From: an uncultured Parabacteroides sp.
GTDB lineage: Bacteria; Bacteroidota; Bacteroidia; Bacteroidales; Tannerellaceae
Reading direction: 5' to 3'
NCBI RefSeq assembly: GCF_905196875.1
Contig: NZ_CAJJWO010000104.1
Location: 1-13,531 of the forward strand
DNA: 13,531 nt
Shown: positions 1 through 6,920 of the stretch, piece after piece
How the letters are laid out: the number at the start of each line of letters is the position of its first letter
Numbering within the stretch: position 1 is the first letter of the stretch
The notes under the pieces: generated by a model
What the model was told of the DNA's origin: nothing
The model's input: the letters and a program-made list of their open reading frames with translations, nothing else
Database searches by the model: none
Made by a program: the position numbers and the translations under genes

Positions 1-87
1 ATTCAAAAAGTGATTTATGAAGATGGAGTTTCTTCAATTGATAGTTTACGCAACAAAATCAAAGAGATATTCAATCAGACTCACTAA
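1..87 (+). CDS. C-terminal tail of an unidentified protein (5' end outside window)
   Basis: The first frame is open from base 1 to a TAA stop at 85-87 and encodes 28 residues ending in IKEIFNQTH. The tail is polar and looks helical (DSLRNKIKEIF). Nothing in 28 residues identifies a family, so no function is given. It is called as coding because it starts at the window edge without interruption and is followed by a hairpin placed as a terminator would be. It converges on the response-regulator gene at 139. It could be a chance open frame. Confidence 0.45.
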   Translation: MQKVIYEDGVSSIDSLRNKIKEIFNQTH

Positions 88-103
88 TTGACGAGATTTG
101 AAT

Positions 104-131
104 GTTACTTTTCTCTTGAAAGAAAAGTAAC
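104..131. terminator. Perfect 11-bp hairpin between convergent genes
   Basis: GTTACTTTTCT (104-114) and AGAAAAGTAAC (121-131) are exact reverse complements around a 6-nt loop. The hairpin lies 17 bases after the stop of the plus-strand gene fragment and 8 bases beyond the end of the minus-strand response-regulator gene, so it could end transcription from both sides. There is no clean U-run after the stem on either strand; the T-rich run is inside the stem. The terminator role is therefore inferred from position. Confidence 0.6.
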
Positions 132-138
132 CAAAAGT

Positions 139-885
139 TCAAGGCAGTAGCGATCTCTGTGCGAGGAAATCCATGAATTTCTGCTTGTAGTTGTCGGAGA
201 TCGGGATGTATTCTTTACCGAAGACAATGCGGTTGCGTTCGATCACTTTGATCTTTTCCGGCTGGACGATGAAGGAGCGATGCACGCGGATAAAGCGGTT
301 CGCAGGCAACATATCTTCCATTGTTTTCATGCTTACGAGGGAGAGGATGGGATGCGGTTCACCTTCTACAAATATCTTGACATAATCTTTCAATCCTTCG
401 ATATACTGGATTTTACGCAATTCAATCTGCATCAGTTTGTATTCCGTTTTGACGAAGATACTTTCGATTTCGTTCTTCTCTTGTGCGGGTGGGGCGACCG
501 ACGGTTCTGTCGTGCTATTCCGCAGTAATTCGTACCATTGTAGTGCCTTGTTAGCCGACTTCAGGAAATCGGGATAACTGATCGGCTTCAATAGGTAATC
601 GAGTGCGTTTACTTTATAACTGTCGAGTGCGTATTGACTGAAAGCGGTGGTGAAGATGATCCGCGTATCTGCCTCCAGGATGCGCGAAAACTCCATGCCG
701 TTCAACTCAGGCATTTGGATGTCGAGGAGAAGCAGGTCGACCGGCTCCTTGCTTAGGATCGGGAGTGCGTTGACGGCACTGTTGTATTTTCCCGCCAGCT
801 CGAGGAAAGGGGTCTTGTTTACATAACTTTCCAGCAGACTGATTGCCAGTGGTTCGTCGTCGATGATAGCACAGGTCAGTTTCAT
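139..885 (-). CDS. LytTR-family two-component response regulator
   Basis: Cytoplasmic response regulator of 248 residues, a usual LytTR/AgrA-class length. The receiver domain spans about residues 3-120: acidic pair D9-D10, phospho-acceptor D55 in LLLLDIQMP, T79/T80 and K100 in LLKPIS. A Pro/Ala/Glu-rich linker (about 121-140) leads to a LytTR DNA-binding domain (about 142-245) with the family-like stretches KIQYIEGLKDYVKI and FIRVHRSFIV. Its ATG (883-885) overlaps the kinase stop by 4 bp (ATGA), so the two are probably translationally coupled partners. It is the last gene of the efflux operon, and the simplest inference is that it regulates that operon. LytTR proteins usually bind short direct repeats; a candidate set (TAGAA x3) lies at 6802-6817 upstream of the TolC gene. 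Confidence 0.95.
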   Translation of the reverse strand: MKLTCAIIDDEPLAISLLESYVNKTPFLELAGKYNSAVNALPILSKEPVDLLLLDIQMPELNGMEFSRILEADTRIIFTTAFSQYALDSYKVNALDYLLKPISYPDFLKSANKALQWYELLRNSTTEPSVAPPAQEKNEIESIFVKTEYKLMQIELRKIQYIEGLKDYVKIFVEGEPHPILSLVSMKTMEDMLPANRFIRVHRSFIVQPEKIKVIERNRIVFGKEYIPISDNYKQKFMDFLAQRSLLP

Positions 886-1976
886 ACGCTTTCGTTTTTA
901 GGTTCGCTTCCGAGTTGCAGTTCCAACATGCTGTAATAGCTGTCGCCTTCTATTCCGCATGAGAAGATATGCCGGTTGGGATAGAGCAGGGCCAACCGTT
1001 TTCGCAGGTTGCTGATGCCTATGCCCGAGCCGCTTTTATCCTGTTCGGCATCTTTGGGGAAATAACTATTACGCAGGTAGCAGACAACAAGGTCGCCGGT
1101 CTGGTGGATATCCAGATGGATGTACGACGATTTGTTATTACTTACGCCATGCTTGAAGGCATTCTCGATCAGCGAAATGAACAGGAGCGGGGCTATTTCG
1201 GCATCCGGACTGACGGCGGATATTTCTGTTTTCAGTTCCACATTTTCCGGCAGACGGATACGCATCAGTTCCACATAATTGCGGATGAAGTCGAGTTCCT
1301 TTTCCAATAGGACGAGCTGTTGGCTGCTTTCGTAGAGTACGTAACGGAGCAGGCGGCTCAGGTCGTGCACGGCTTCCTGTGCCCGTTCGGGACTGAAAGC
1401 GATCAGGCTGTAGATGTTATTCAGTGTGTTGAACAGGAAGTGCGGGTTCAACTGGCTTTTCAGGTTTTGCAGTTCGGCTTCGGCACGGCTCTTTTCCAGT
1501 TCACGGCGTGCCGACTCCACCTGATACCAGCCGCTCGTCATCTTGATGGCGACGCTCAGGCCGGCCACCAGGGCATAAAGCATCGCGTTGACGATGAAGA
1601 AGCCGATGACTTCCTGTAATTCTTTTGCCGGGCGCGGGCGATGAAATTCCGGTGGCGGCAAGAGATGCATCAGCAGATGTACGAGTATCATGGCGGTTGC
1701 AATCAGAATCACGTTGCTGAGGAAAAACTTCCAGCCGTGTTTGGTGTACAGGAAATACTTCACCAGAAAGAAGTAATTCACATAGAACACGATCATGAAA
1801 GAGATCGGAACAATAATGGATCGCACGTAACTTTCCACGGTTACTTCCTGCGTCTCCCGGCCCGTAAAGAAAAAAGGCAGGCCGATCAGGATTCCCCAGG
1901 CAACGATATGTATAAGGCTGCCCATTCCTTTGAACGGAGGTGCCACATGTGTTTGCATTGTTCCTTCTGTTTTCAT
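882..1976 (-). CDS. LytS/YehU-type membrane sensor histidine kinase
   Basis: Inner-membrane sensor kinase of 364 residues. Four hydrophobic segments (about 20-38, 53-76, 84-106, 122-145) form the sensor part, with no large periplasmic domain. A coiled-coil-like stretch (about 152-174) leads to the His_kinase (PF06580) box LKSQLNPHFLFNTLNNI with phospho-acceptor H179. The ATPase N-box is SLIENAFKHG (268-277) and a glycine box GSGIGISNLRKRL lies near 316-328. The start is taken at ATG 1974-1976 (MKTEGT), not at an in-frame GTG two codons upstream. It lies 26 bp after the permease stop and overlaps the response regulator. The MacB-like partner next door suggests it may sense the exporter's substrate or envelope stress, but the sequence does not show the signal. 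Confidence 0.94.
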   Translation of the reverse strand: MKTEGTMQTHVAPPFKGMGSLIHIVAWGILIGLPFFFTGRETQEVTVESYVRSIIVPISFMIVFYVNYFFLVKYFLYTKHGWKFFLSNVILIATAMILVHLLMHLLPPPEFHRPRPAKELQEVIGFFIVNAMLYALVAGLSVAIKMTSGWYQVESARRELEKSRAEAELQNLKSQLNPHFLFNTLNNIYSLIAFSPERAQEAVHDLSRLLRYVLYESSQQLVLLEKELDFIRNYVELMRIRLPENVELKTEISAVSPDAEIAPLLFISLIENAFKHGVSNNKSSYIHLDIHQTGDLVVCYLRNSYFPKDAEQDKSGSGIGISNLRKRLALLYPNRHIFSCGIEGDSYYSMLELQLGSEPKNESV

Positions 1977-2002
1977 AATCACAAAGGTATTAATTTAATT
2001 AA

Positions 2003-3223
2003 TTATTCATACCGTATCGCCTCGATCGGGTCGAGCTGGGCTGCTTTTTTAGCCGGATACCATCCGAAGAATACTCCGGTGACGGTACAGACGGCAAACG
2101 ACAGCATCACACTCCACGGTTGTATATAGATAGGGAAGTGAGCTACCGCATTGACGACCAGAGCTGCCCCAACGCCCAGTACCACGCCTATCAGTCCGCC
2201 TGTTACGCTGATCAAGATAGACTCGATGAGGAACTGCGCCAGGATGTCGATTCCTTTGGCTCCGATACTCATGCGGAGGCCGATCTCACGGGTACGTTCC
2301 GTGACGCTGACGTACATGATGTTCATAATTCCAATTCCACCAACGAGTAACGAAATACCGGCCACAGCCGCCAACAGCACGGTCATCATGTCCGTAGTGC
2401 TTGTCAACATCGTGCTCAACTCCTGCTGACTACGGATGGTAAAATCATCATCGTCACTTTCCTTCAACTTATGGTTGCGGCGCAGTATTTCGGTAATCTC
2501 ATCGATGGCCTGGTCGGTGTATTCCTCTTTGAGGGCCGAACAGGTGATGCCTTGCAGATGGGTGATGGCCAGGACTTTTTTCTGAATAGTTGTGTATGGA
2601 GCTAAGATTAGGTCGTCCTGGTCCATTCCCATGCTGTTGTATCCTTTACTTTCCAATACACCTACGATGCGGAAAGGTAATTTCTGAAAACGAATGACTT
2701 TGCCTACGGGGCTTTCGCCATTGGTGAAAAGATTGTCGACTACGGTTTTGCCGACCACGCATACCTTGGCAGCTGTCTGAATGTCCTGTTCGGTGAACAT
2801 TTCTCCGTCACCAACTTTGTAACGTCGTATTTCCAGGTAATCCGGGCTGATACCGTAAACCGTTGTCGGAGCATTATTGGCTCCATAAATGGCTTGTCCG
2901 CTGCTGTTGACCGATGGAGAAACCGCTGATATGTAACGGGTTTCATCGACAATGTTCTGGTAATCCTCCAGCTTCAGCGTTTCCATGGCCGATGCATCCT
3001 GGCGTACACCGCCACGCACGTCAGCTCCCGGATGTATCATGATCATGTTGGAACCCATCTCGCTGATCTGGGCTTGTATGCTCCGCTTGGAGCCTTGCCC
3101 GATGGCCAGCATCGTGATCACGGAAGCTACGCCGATGATGATGCCGAGCATGGTCAGGAAGCCGCGCATTTTGTTGTTGGCAAGGGCACGGAGAGCTATT
3201 TTTATGAGGTTTGTTCCGTTCAT
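2003..3223 (-). CDS. MacB-like ABC transporter permease (FtsX family, no fused ATPase)
   Basis: Inner-membrane permease of 406 residues. Topology matches the MacB permease half: one N-terminal helix (about 21-43, preceded by KMRGFLTMLGIIIGV), a large periplasmic domain (about 45-280) and three C-terminal helices (about 283-305, 334-360, 371-389). The coupling loop VTERTREIGLRMSIGAK and the C-terminal LDPIEAIRYE are hallmarks of FtsX/MacB permeases. MacB-type transporters are mechanotransmission ABC systems that push periplasmic substrates through an adaptor into a TolC channel rather than pumping from the cytoplasm. In Enterobacteria the ATPase is fused to the N-terminus; here it is the separate gene at 3327-4067, as is common in Bacteroidetes. 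The substrate cannot be told from sequence. Confidence 0.93.
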   Translation of the reverse strand: MNGTNLIKIALRALANNKMRGFLTMLGIIIGVASVITMLAIGQGSKRSIQAQISEMGSNMIMIHPGADVRGGVRQDASAMETLKLEDYQNIVDETRYISAVSPSVNSSGQAIYGANNAPTTVYGISPDYLEIRRYKVGDGEMFTEQDIQTAAKVCVVGKTVVDNLFTNGESPVGKVIRFQKLPFRIVGVLESKGYNSMGMDQDDLILAPYTTIQKKVLAITHLQGITCSALKEEYTDQAIDEITEILRRNHKLKESDDDDFTIRSQQELSTMLTSTTDMMTVLLAAVAGISLLVGGIGIMNIMYVSVTERTREIGLRMSIGAKGIDILAQFLIESILISVTGGLIGVVLGVGAALVVNAVAHFPIYIQPWSVMLSFAVCTVTGVFFGWYPAKKAAQLDPIEAIRYE

Positions 3224-3230
3224 TATAAAT

Positions 3231-3322
3231 AATGTGCTAATGTGTCAATATGCTAATATGCCAATGAGGGCAATGTGTTGTCTTCCTTTTATTGGCACAT
3301 TGGCATATTGGCAAATTGAATA
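3231..3322. repeat. Inverted pair of 8-bp tandem repeat arrays between ATPase and permease genes
   Basis: Positions 3231-3270 hold five degenerate 8-bp units, AATGTGCT, AATGTGTC, AATATGCT, AATATGCC and AATGAGGG. Positions 3291-3322 hold units of the reverse complement, ATTGGCAC, ATTGGCAT, ATTGGCAA and the degenerate ATTGAATA. The arm 3242-3265 matches the reverse complement of 3291-3314 at 20 of 24 positions, around a 25-nt loop. In the operon mRNA this could form a long stem-loop just after the ATPase stop and before the permease start. Whether it acts in RNA processing, stability or expression tuning is inference. Confidence 0.8.
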
Positions 3323-3326
3323 ATTA

Positions 3327-4067
3327 TTAATCGTCGTTTTTAGGCAGTTTGGCCAGGGCCTCTGCCGCATTCAGGATATTTGTGTTGACCGTATCTGCCG
3401 TGACATGGCCGTCTCTCAACTGGATGTTGCGGCTGCTGTATTGGGCGATCTCCGGGTTATGCGTTACGAAGATGATGGTACGTCCTTCGGCGTGCAGCTT
3501 CTGGAAAAGTACCAGTATCTCGAATGACGTGCGTGTATCCAGGTTTCCGGTTGCTTCGTCGGCCAGGATCACGGCCGGATCGTTCACCAGGGCACGGGCG
3601 ATGGCTACACGTTGCATCTGTCCGCCGGACATCTGATTGCTCTTGTGCATCAGACGGTCGCCCAGTCCGACTGCCATCAAGGCTTCGACGGCTTTCTGAT
3701 GGCGGGCGGAGGCACTGTAAGAGGGATTATACATCAGCGGAAGTTCCACATTTTCAACAGCTGTTGTTTTGGGCAACAGGTTGTAGCTCTGGAATACAAA
3801 GCCGATCTTGCGGTTTCGTAGTGTAGCGCGGGCGTTCTTTCCCATCGTACGGACTGAAACGCCATCGAGGTAGTATTCGCCTTTGGTCGGTGTGTCGAGA
3901 CATCCCAACGTATTCAGCAGCGTACTTTTCCCCGAGCCGGAGGTTCCCATGATGGTGACGAACTCGCCTTCGTAAATTGTGAAGCTGACGCCTCGCAAAG
4001 CATGGACGGTTTCGTCGCCGACCTGGAAATCGCGCTTGATATTATCTAGTTTGATGATCTCTTTCAT
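3327..4067 (-). CDS. ABC transporter ATP-binding protein (MacB/LolD type)
   Basis: Cytoplasmic ATPase of 246 residues that drives the adjacent permease. All nucleotide-binding motifs are intact: Walker A GTSGSGKST (41-49), Q-loop Q93 in FVFQSYNLL, signature MSGGQMQRVAIARAL (146-160), Walker B VILADE with D170/E171, D-loop GNLDT and H-loop H203. The KRDFQVGDETVHALRGVSF start and the SGGQMQRVAIARALVNDP stretch are typical of the MacB/LolD/FtsE-like subfamily. The short C-terminal tail (about 225-246) has no evident extra domain. The gene follows the adaptor by 44 bp and precedes the permease by 103 bp; that spacer holds the inverted repeat arrays. Confidence 0.96.
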   Translation of the reverse strand: MKEIIKLDNIKRDFQVGDETVHALRGVSFTIYEGEFVTIMGTSGSGKSTLLNTLGCLDTPTKGEYYLDGVSVRTMGKNARATLRNRKIGFVFQSYNLLPKTTAVENVELPLMYNPSYSASARHQKAVEALMAVGLGDRLMHKSNQMSGGQMQRVAIARALVNDPAVILADEATGNLDTRTSFEILVLFQKLHAEGRTIIFVTHNPEIAQYSSRNIQLRDGHVTADTVNTNILNAAEALAKLPKNDD

Positions 4068-4081
4068 TACATCTGTCTATT

Positions 4082-4109
4082 AATTGTCAATTGTCAATTC
4101 TCCATTGTC
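4082..4109. repeat. 7-bp AATTGTC tandem repeat at adaptor-ATPase junction
   Basis: AATTGTC occurs at 4082-4088 and 4089-4095, followed by the degenerate AATTCTCC (4096-4103) and ATTGTC (4104-4109), running up to the adaptor stop codon at 4112-4114. It fills most of the 44-bp spacer between two genes of the efflux operon. It resembles the low-complexity repeats at other junctions in this window, but with a different unit. Confidence 0.7.
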
Positions 4110-4111
4110 AA

Positions 4112-5326
4112 TTATTTCTTCTTGTTTCCTCCCGGAGGGCCTGGCATGAACGGGCTCTTCTCTGTTGTAGCTGCTGCCTGAGCAGGAGCATCGGAAGTCA
4201 GATCTACAGCTATTTCTTCACCTTCGGTCAATCCTTCGGTCACTTCGATCATATTACCGCTGGTTGAACCTACGGTGATCACTTTCGGATGGAGTTGTTG
4301 TCCTTCTTTAGCCCAGACGATACGTTTGCCAGTTGGTGCTTCCTGTGCACTGTTGTCGGCGGTCAGACCGGTGCCCATCAAGAGTTCTTCTTCGGGAACG
4401 AAACGCAACGATTTGGTCGGGATTGTCAGCACATTTTCACGCTCGAGCGTGTAGATGGTGATATTGGCTGTCAAGCGCGGTTTCAGTTTCAGGTCGGGAT
4501 TATCGGCGGTGATAACCACTTCGTAAGTCACGACGGTTGAAGTGGAAGTCGACGAACTACTGCTACTACTGCTGCTGTCACCCAGGCGGATCTGCCATAC
4601 TGTTCCTTCGAATACGTCGTTTGGGTAAGCGTCGACGGTAAAGCTGACGCGCTGTCCGTTTTCTACATTGCCTATATCGGCTTCATCCACGTCGGCAATC
4701 ACCTGCATCTTCGTCAGGTCGGCTGCGATGGTGAACAGAGTCGGGGTTTCGAAGCCGGCAGCTACGGTCTGTCCTTCTTCTACAGCACGGTTGATGACAA
4801 CACCGTCGATCGGGCTGGTGATGGTCGCGTATTCGAGGTTACGATTCACTTTTACCATGGAAGCCTGACTTTGCTCGTAAGCAGCTTTCGACTTCTCGTA
4901 ATTGTAAGTGGCTGTTTCGTAATCAGAATCGCTAATCAGTTTTTTGTCGAAAAGCACTTTGCTACGTGCATAATTTTTCTGTTGGTATTCATATTCGCTC
5001 TTGCTGCTGGCCAACTGTGCCTGGGCGGAAGCGAGTTCAGCCTTCAGGTTGACTTTATCCATTTCTGCGATCAGTTGTCCGGCTTTCACTACGTCGTTGT
5101 AGTCAGCGTACAGCTTGTCGATGATACCGGACACCTGTGTACCGACTTCGACTTCTGTAACCGGCTCAACTGTTCCGGTTGCCGTCACTGTGTTTGAGAT
5201 GGAGCTGCGCCCCACTTTGGCTGTTTCGAGCCTGATCCCGCCTTTTGTCGGTTTGCCGGTGAAGAACCAGATGCCTCCGGCTACGACCACCACGGCTATT
5301 ATACCGATAATAAGTTTCTTGTTCAT
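4112..5326 (-). CDS. Periplasmic adaptor (HlyD/MacA-like membrane fusion protein)
   Basis: Adaptor of 404 residues linking the MacB-like permease to the TolC-like channel in the periplasm. An N-terminal hydrophobic anchor (about 4-23) is followed by a barrel-sandwich half (VEVGTQVSGIIDKLYADYNDVVKAGQ, about 59-84), an alpha-hairpin rich in Ala/Glu/Lys/Ser/Tyr (about 92-162), the second lipoyl half (ATITSPIDGVVINRAVEEGQTV, about 167-188), a beta-barrel (about 205-295) and a membrane-proximal domain. The hairpin is short, as in MacA-type adaptors. Two oddities are visible. Nine consecutive serines followed by alternating Thr/Ser (251-264) sit in the beta-barrel domain, and the tail is rich in Pro, Gly and Lys (FMPGPPGGNKKK). 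The ATG at 5324-5326 lies 36 bp after the TolC stop and is preceded by an A-rich stretch. Confidence 0.94.
   Translation of the reverse strand: MNKKLIIGIIAVVVVAGGIWFFTGKPTKGGIRLETAKVGRSSISNTVTATGTVEPVTEVEVGTQVSGIIDKLYADYNDVVKAGQLIAEMDKVNLKAELASAQAQLASSKSEYEYQQKNYARSKVLFDKKLISDSDYETATYNYEKSKAAYEQSQASMVKVNRNLEYATITSPIDGVVINRAVEEGQTVAAGFETPTLFTIAADLTKMQVIADVDEADIGNVENGQRVSFTVDAYPNDVFEGTVWQIRLGDSSSSSSSSSTSTSTVVTYEVVITADNPDLKLKPRLTANITIYTLERENVLTIPTKSLRFVPEEELLMGTGLTADNSAQEAPTGKRIVWAKEGQQLHPKVITVGSTSGNMIEVTEGLTEGEEIAVDLTSDAPAQAAATTEKSPFMPGPPGGNKKK
4535..4576 (-). repeat. Serine homopolymer (AGC/AGT/TCG codon run) inside the adaptor gene
   Basis: Codons for residues 251-259 of the adaptor are nine consecutive serines, mostly AGC or AGT with TCG at the end, followed by Thr-Ser-Thr-Ser-Thr. 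The first seven codons form a near-perfect AGY trinucleotide repeat. It lies between IRLGD and VVTYEVVI, that is, in a loop of the beta-barrel domain. Such a run can change length by slippage in steps of three bases without breaking the frame. Confidence 0.85.
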
Positions 5327-5362
5327 ATCTTTATCTGTTTTTATTCGTTCCTGGATATTTAC

Positions 5363-6718
5363 TTAGAGCAGATTGATCTCTTCTCCCTGGTAGAAGCGTA
5401 GCAATCCGGCATTGAGTATAGCTGTGTATTTGGCCTGGAGCGTTTCCTGTTGTGCACTCAGCAGGTTGTTCTTTTCGGTGAGCAACTCGACGGTGTTCTT
5501 CATGCCCAGGTTGAACTGTTCGCTGACGAGGGCGTAGCTGGCCTGTGTACTTTTCAGCTTTTGGGTGGCCGCAACATATTGCTGTTGTGCGCTGTTGGCA
5601 CTGAGCCAAAGACTTTCGATCGTCTTGTAAAGCGTTTTCTGTTCATCCATCAGGTCCAGTTGGCTGGTCTGTCGTTGTAGTTTAGCCTTATTGATCGCAC
5701 TTTTGGTCTGTCGCTTGTCGAAAATAGGGATGCTTAAAGTCAACCCCAGTGAGTTGTTCCAGTTTTGTTTTACTTGCTCGCTGAAACTGAAATCACTACC
5801 GTTGGCATTGGTTGTTCCGATTCCTGCGCTGAGGCTGAGGGTCGGGATGTATCCGGCACGTGCAATCTTGATATTCATATCCGAGGCTTCTATATTCAGT
5901 TTTCCAGACTCTATTTCGGGACGCAGATTAAGAGCGGTCTGATAAACATCGTCTTTGGTGGGAAGCGGGATCAGTACGCTGCTGTCATCCAGTTGTGGCA
6001 GGTAAAGGTTCATTTCGAAATCGCCGTCCAACTCGAGGAGCTGCTTCATTTGCAGTTTGTAGTTCTGCAGGGTGGTCTGTGAAGTCACCAGCTGGTAGTT
6101 GTCGTTGCTCACCTGTGCTTCCAGTTGGGCAAGGTCGCTCGATGCGATACTTCCGGCGTCGAATAATGCCTGTCCGCGTTCGAACTCTTTCCGGCTTACT
6201 TCCAGAGTCGATTCGTTCACTTTTACTGCTTCGGCAGAATACAGTATTTGTACGTACAGCTGGGTGATACTTTCCTCGATGGAGTTTTCACTCTGGTCGA
6301 CGGTAAGTTCGGCCATGCGGGTGTTCAACTGTTGTTGTTTGACAGTGTTCACGCGCTTGCTTCCGTTGTAGACTGTCCAGTTGGCATCGATACCGTAGCT
6401 ACCGTTGTACGAGGTTTTGCTCTCACTGGTCGTGATGTTATCACCACTGATAATGGTTCCGCTGGCACTGTTCGGACGGTTTACGATACGCTGGCTGACG
6501 TTTCCGCTCAAAGAGGGGAGAAAATCCGCTTTCGCTGTCTTTACGTCTTCCTGCGTGCTTTCGACATTGATGCGGTTACGACGAATGGTGATGTTATGCT
6601 CCAATGCATAATCGATACAGTCGCGAAGCTTCCACTGCTTCGGCATGTCGTCCTCCGCTTTCATTCCGGCAGGCAGAAGAAGCAGGCAGGAGAGGATGAT
6701 TAGAGATACTTGTTTCAT
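5363..6718 (-). CDS. TolC-like outer-membrane efflux protein
   Basis: Outer-membrane channel of 451 residues, a usual TolC/OMF length. A signal peptide (MKQVSLIILSCLLLLPAGMKA, cleavage probably after A21; C11 has no lipobox context) precedes two homologous OEP halves. The first half opens with WKLRDCIDYALEHNITIRRNR and has the FLPSLSG segment; the second repeats the pattern with ALNLRPEIESGKLNIEASDMNIKIARAGYIPTLSLSAGIG. Long Gln/Ser/Leu-rich helices form the periplasmic tunnel. The start is ATG 6716-6718; an upstream in-frame TTG at 6772 would give a longer product without a proper N-terminal signal. First gene of the six-gene operon, 36 bp ahead of the adaptor, with a promoter candidate at 6770-6800. 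Confidence 0.95.
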   Translation of the reverse strand: MKQVSLIILSCLLLLPAGMKAEDDMPKQWKLRDCIDYALEHNITIRRNRINVESTQEDVKTAKADFLPSLSGNVSQRIVNRPNSASGTIISGDNITTSESKTSYNGSYGIDANWTVYNGSKRVNTVKQQQLNTRMAELTVDQSENSIEESITQLYVQILYSAEAVKVNESTLEVSRKEFERGQALFDAGSIASSDLAQLEAQVSNDNYQLVTSQTTLQNYKLQMKQLLELDGDFEMNLYLPQLDDSSVLIPLPTKDDVYQTALNLRPEIESGKLNIEASDMNIKIARAGYIPTLSLSAGIGTTNANGSDFSFSEQVKQNWNNSLGLTLSIPIFDKRQTKSAINKAKLQRQTSQLDLMDEQKTLYKTIESLWLSANSAQQQYVAATQKLKSTQASYALVSEQFNLGMKNTVELLTEKNNLLSAQQETLQAKYTAILNAGLLRFYQGEEINLL

Positions 6719-6769
6719 AATGCTTTCGTTTTGCGACCTAAACAATCTTTTTACCTTTATTTTCTGAAG

Positions 6770-6800
6770 CAAAACTACTTTGCATTACATTCCTATACAA
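6770..6800 (-). promoter_or_regulatory. Bacteroidetes-type promoter for the efflux operon
   Basis: Read on the minus strand, TAGTTTTG (6770-6777) fits the TAnnTTTG -7 element. A TTG at 6798-6800 stands 20 bp upstream, the spacing expected for the -33 element. The predicted start falls near 6763, leaving a leader of about 45 nt before the TolC ATG. Three TAGAA copies (6802-6817) lie directly upstream of the -33 element and could be an activator site. Confidence 0.6.
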
Positions 6801-6865
6801 TTAGAATAGAAATAGAAGGTTGGTTCATAGACGAAAGCGGGGATTTTGCCGATAAACGGGATAAT

Positions 6866-6895
6866 GAAAAAGGCAGGTCTTAACGGCCTGCCTTT
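6866..6895 (-). terminator. Intrinsic terminator after the lipoprotein gene
   Basis: AAAGGCAGG (6869-6877) and CCTGCCTTT (6887-6895) form a perfect 9-bp stem with a 9-nt loop. On the minus strand the stem runs straight into a T-run (TTTTTCATT). It lies 25 bases downstream of the lipoprotein stop, separating that unit from the efflux operon promoter. Confidence 0.88.
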
Positions 6896-6920
6896 GTGTA
6901 TTGTTAAAGTTCATATTTGT

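Noticed and set aside
1982..1989. TACCTTTG (minus strand) as a separate promoter for the kinase-regulator pair
   Set aside because: It lies only 5 bases before the kinase ATG, which would force a leaderless mRNA, and no -33 element is visible. The genes are close enough to be read with the exporter genes.
1641..2129. 162-codon plus-strand open frame opposite the kinase gene
   Set aside because: It is a shadow of the GC-richer antisense coding strand; His/Gln-rich composition and no family resemblance.
3231..3322. CRISPR-like or mobile-element interpretation of the octamer arrays
   Set aside because: Units are 8 bp with no spacers, no cas genes and no transposase; the arrays are low-complexity junction repeats.
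5331..5609. 92-codon minus-strand open frame overlapping the TolC-like gene
   Set aside because: It is fully or mostly inside the TolC-like gene in another frame, has no recognisable domain and begins without any start signal.
6719..6772. N-terminal extension of the TolC-like protein from an in-frame TTG
   Set aside because: The extension is Lys/Arg-rich and would bury the clear signal peptide that begins at ATG 6718; it also overlaps the predicted -7 box.
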